A stretch of 24,370 bases of DNA from a virus. The stretch covers positions 1 through 24,370 of the IMG/VR virus record IMGVR_UViG_3300032240_000126; one strand, written 5' to 3'. The notes below the pieces were generated by a model that saw nothing but the letters and a program-made list of their open reading frames with translations, was not told the origin of the DNA and ran no database searches. This document shows positions 24,197 through 24,370 of the stretch, piece after piece. The position numbers and the translations under genes are program-made. Every line of letters starts with the position of its first letter. The stretch's first letter is position 1.

Positions 24197-24370
24197 TATG
24201 GTTTTCCTCCATTTTTTAATGAATCTTTATAAACACCAATATCAAGTGGATCTGGTGTTAGACCCCATTCAAGTCTTTGTTTTTGGTATTGGAACTCTTC
24301 ATCATCAATTTTACGTCTACCAGATAAAAATTTTGGTTGCCCCTCATAAATACCATATGATCTTACCTCT
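24196..24370 (-). CDS. C-terminal end of an unidentified gene upstream of the portal (partial)
   Basis: An open frame enters from the right edge and gives 57 residues ending in SLKNGGKP before a TAA whose last base is the first base of the portal ATG (TAATG coupling). The visible part is charged, with an RRKIDDEEFQYQKQRLEWG stretch, and holds no motif I can assign. In most siphophages the gene directly before the portal is the large terminase subunit, so this could be its C-terminus. That rests on position only: neither the ATPase nor the nuclease motifs are in the window. A small head-associated protein is equally possible. The SD for the portal (GGAGGA) lies inside its last codons, so the two genes are translationally linked. 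Confidence 0.7.
   Translation of the reverse strand, partial: EVRSYGIYEGQPKFLSGRRKIDDEEFQYQKQRLEWGLTPDPLDIGVYKDSLKNGGKP

Overview
The window is one contiguous head-and-tail morphogenesis region of a double-stranded DNA tailed phage (siphovirus) or prophage. Every gene I can support lies on the minus strand, so biological order runs from the right edge to the left edge. The DNA is AT-rich (about one third G+C by eye), genes are packed with 1-11 nt overlaps or short gaps, and Shine-Dalgarno (SD) sites are clear. The gene order and protein types (HK97-fold capsid, -1 frameshifted tail chaperones, a 2135-residue tape measure, fibronectin-rich tail tip) fit a long-tailed siphophage of a Gram-positive host. 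My guess is an actinobacterial host, but this is inference. There is no terminase core, lysis, replication or integration gene here, so lifestyle cannot be judged.

Head block (24370-20074): the C-terminal end of an unidentified gene (possibly terminase), the portal, a prohead protease fused to a scaffold, and the HK97-fold major capsid protein. The protease-scaffold gene holds an in-frame internal GTG with a perfect SD, so a free scaffold is very probably made as a nested product. Connector block (20073-16965): a small conserved head-region protein, a head-tail adaptor with an N-terminal beta-sandwich extension, a head-closure protein, an HK97 gp10-like neck protein and a tail terminator. Tail block (16852-8484): the major tail tube protein, the tail assembly chaperones joined by a -1 frameshift at CCCAAAC, the tape measure and a distal tail protein. 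Tail-tip block (8482-1): a baseplate hub that appears split over two genes, then four minor tail or fibre proteins rich in FN3/Ig-like, lectin-like and fibre domains. The last of these runs off the left edge with a cysteine-rich end.

Regulation is punctuated. After the portal, the capsid and the tail tube gene there is an intrinsic terminator hairpin, and in each case a sigma70-like promoter follows with its -35 element lying in the terminator's 3' arm or T-tract. A further promoter candidate precedes the tail tube gene. This would let the phage set expression of the most abundant proteins (capsid, tube) separately from low-copy neighbours. No gene-free stretch exceeds about 115 bases, and I saw no tRNA, CRISPR array, insertion sequence or attachment site.
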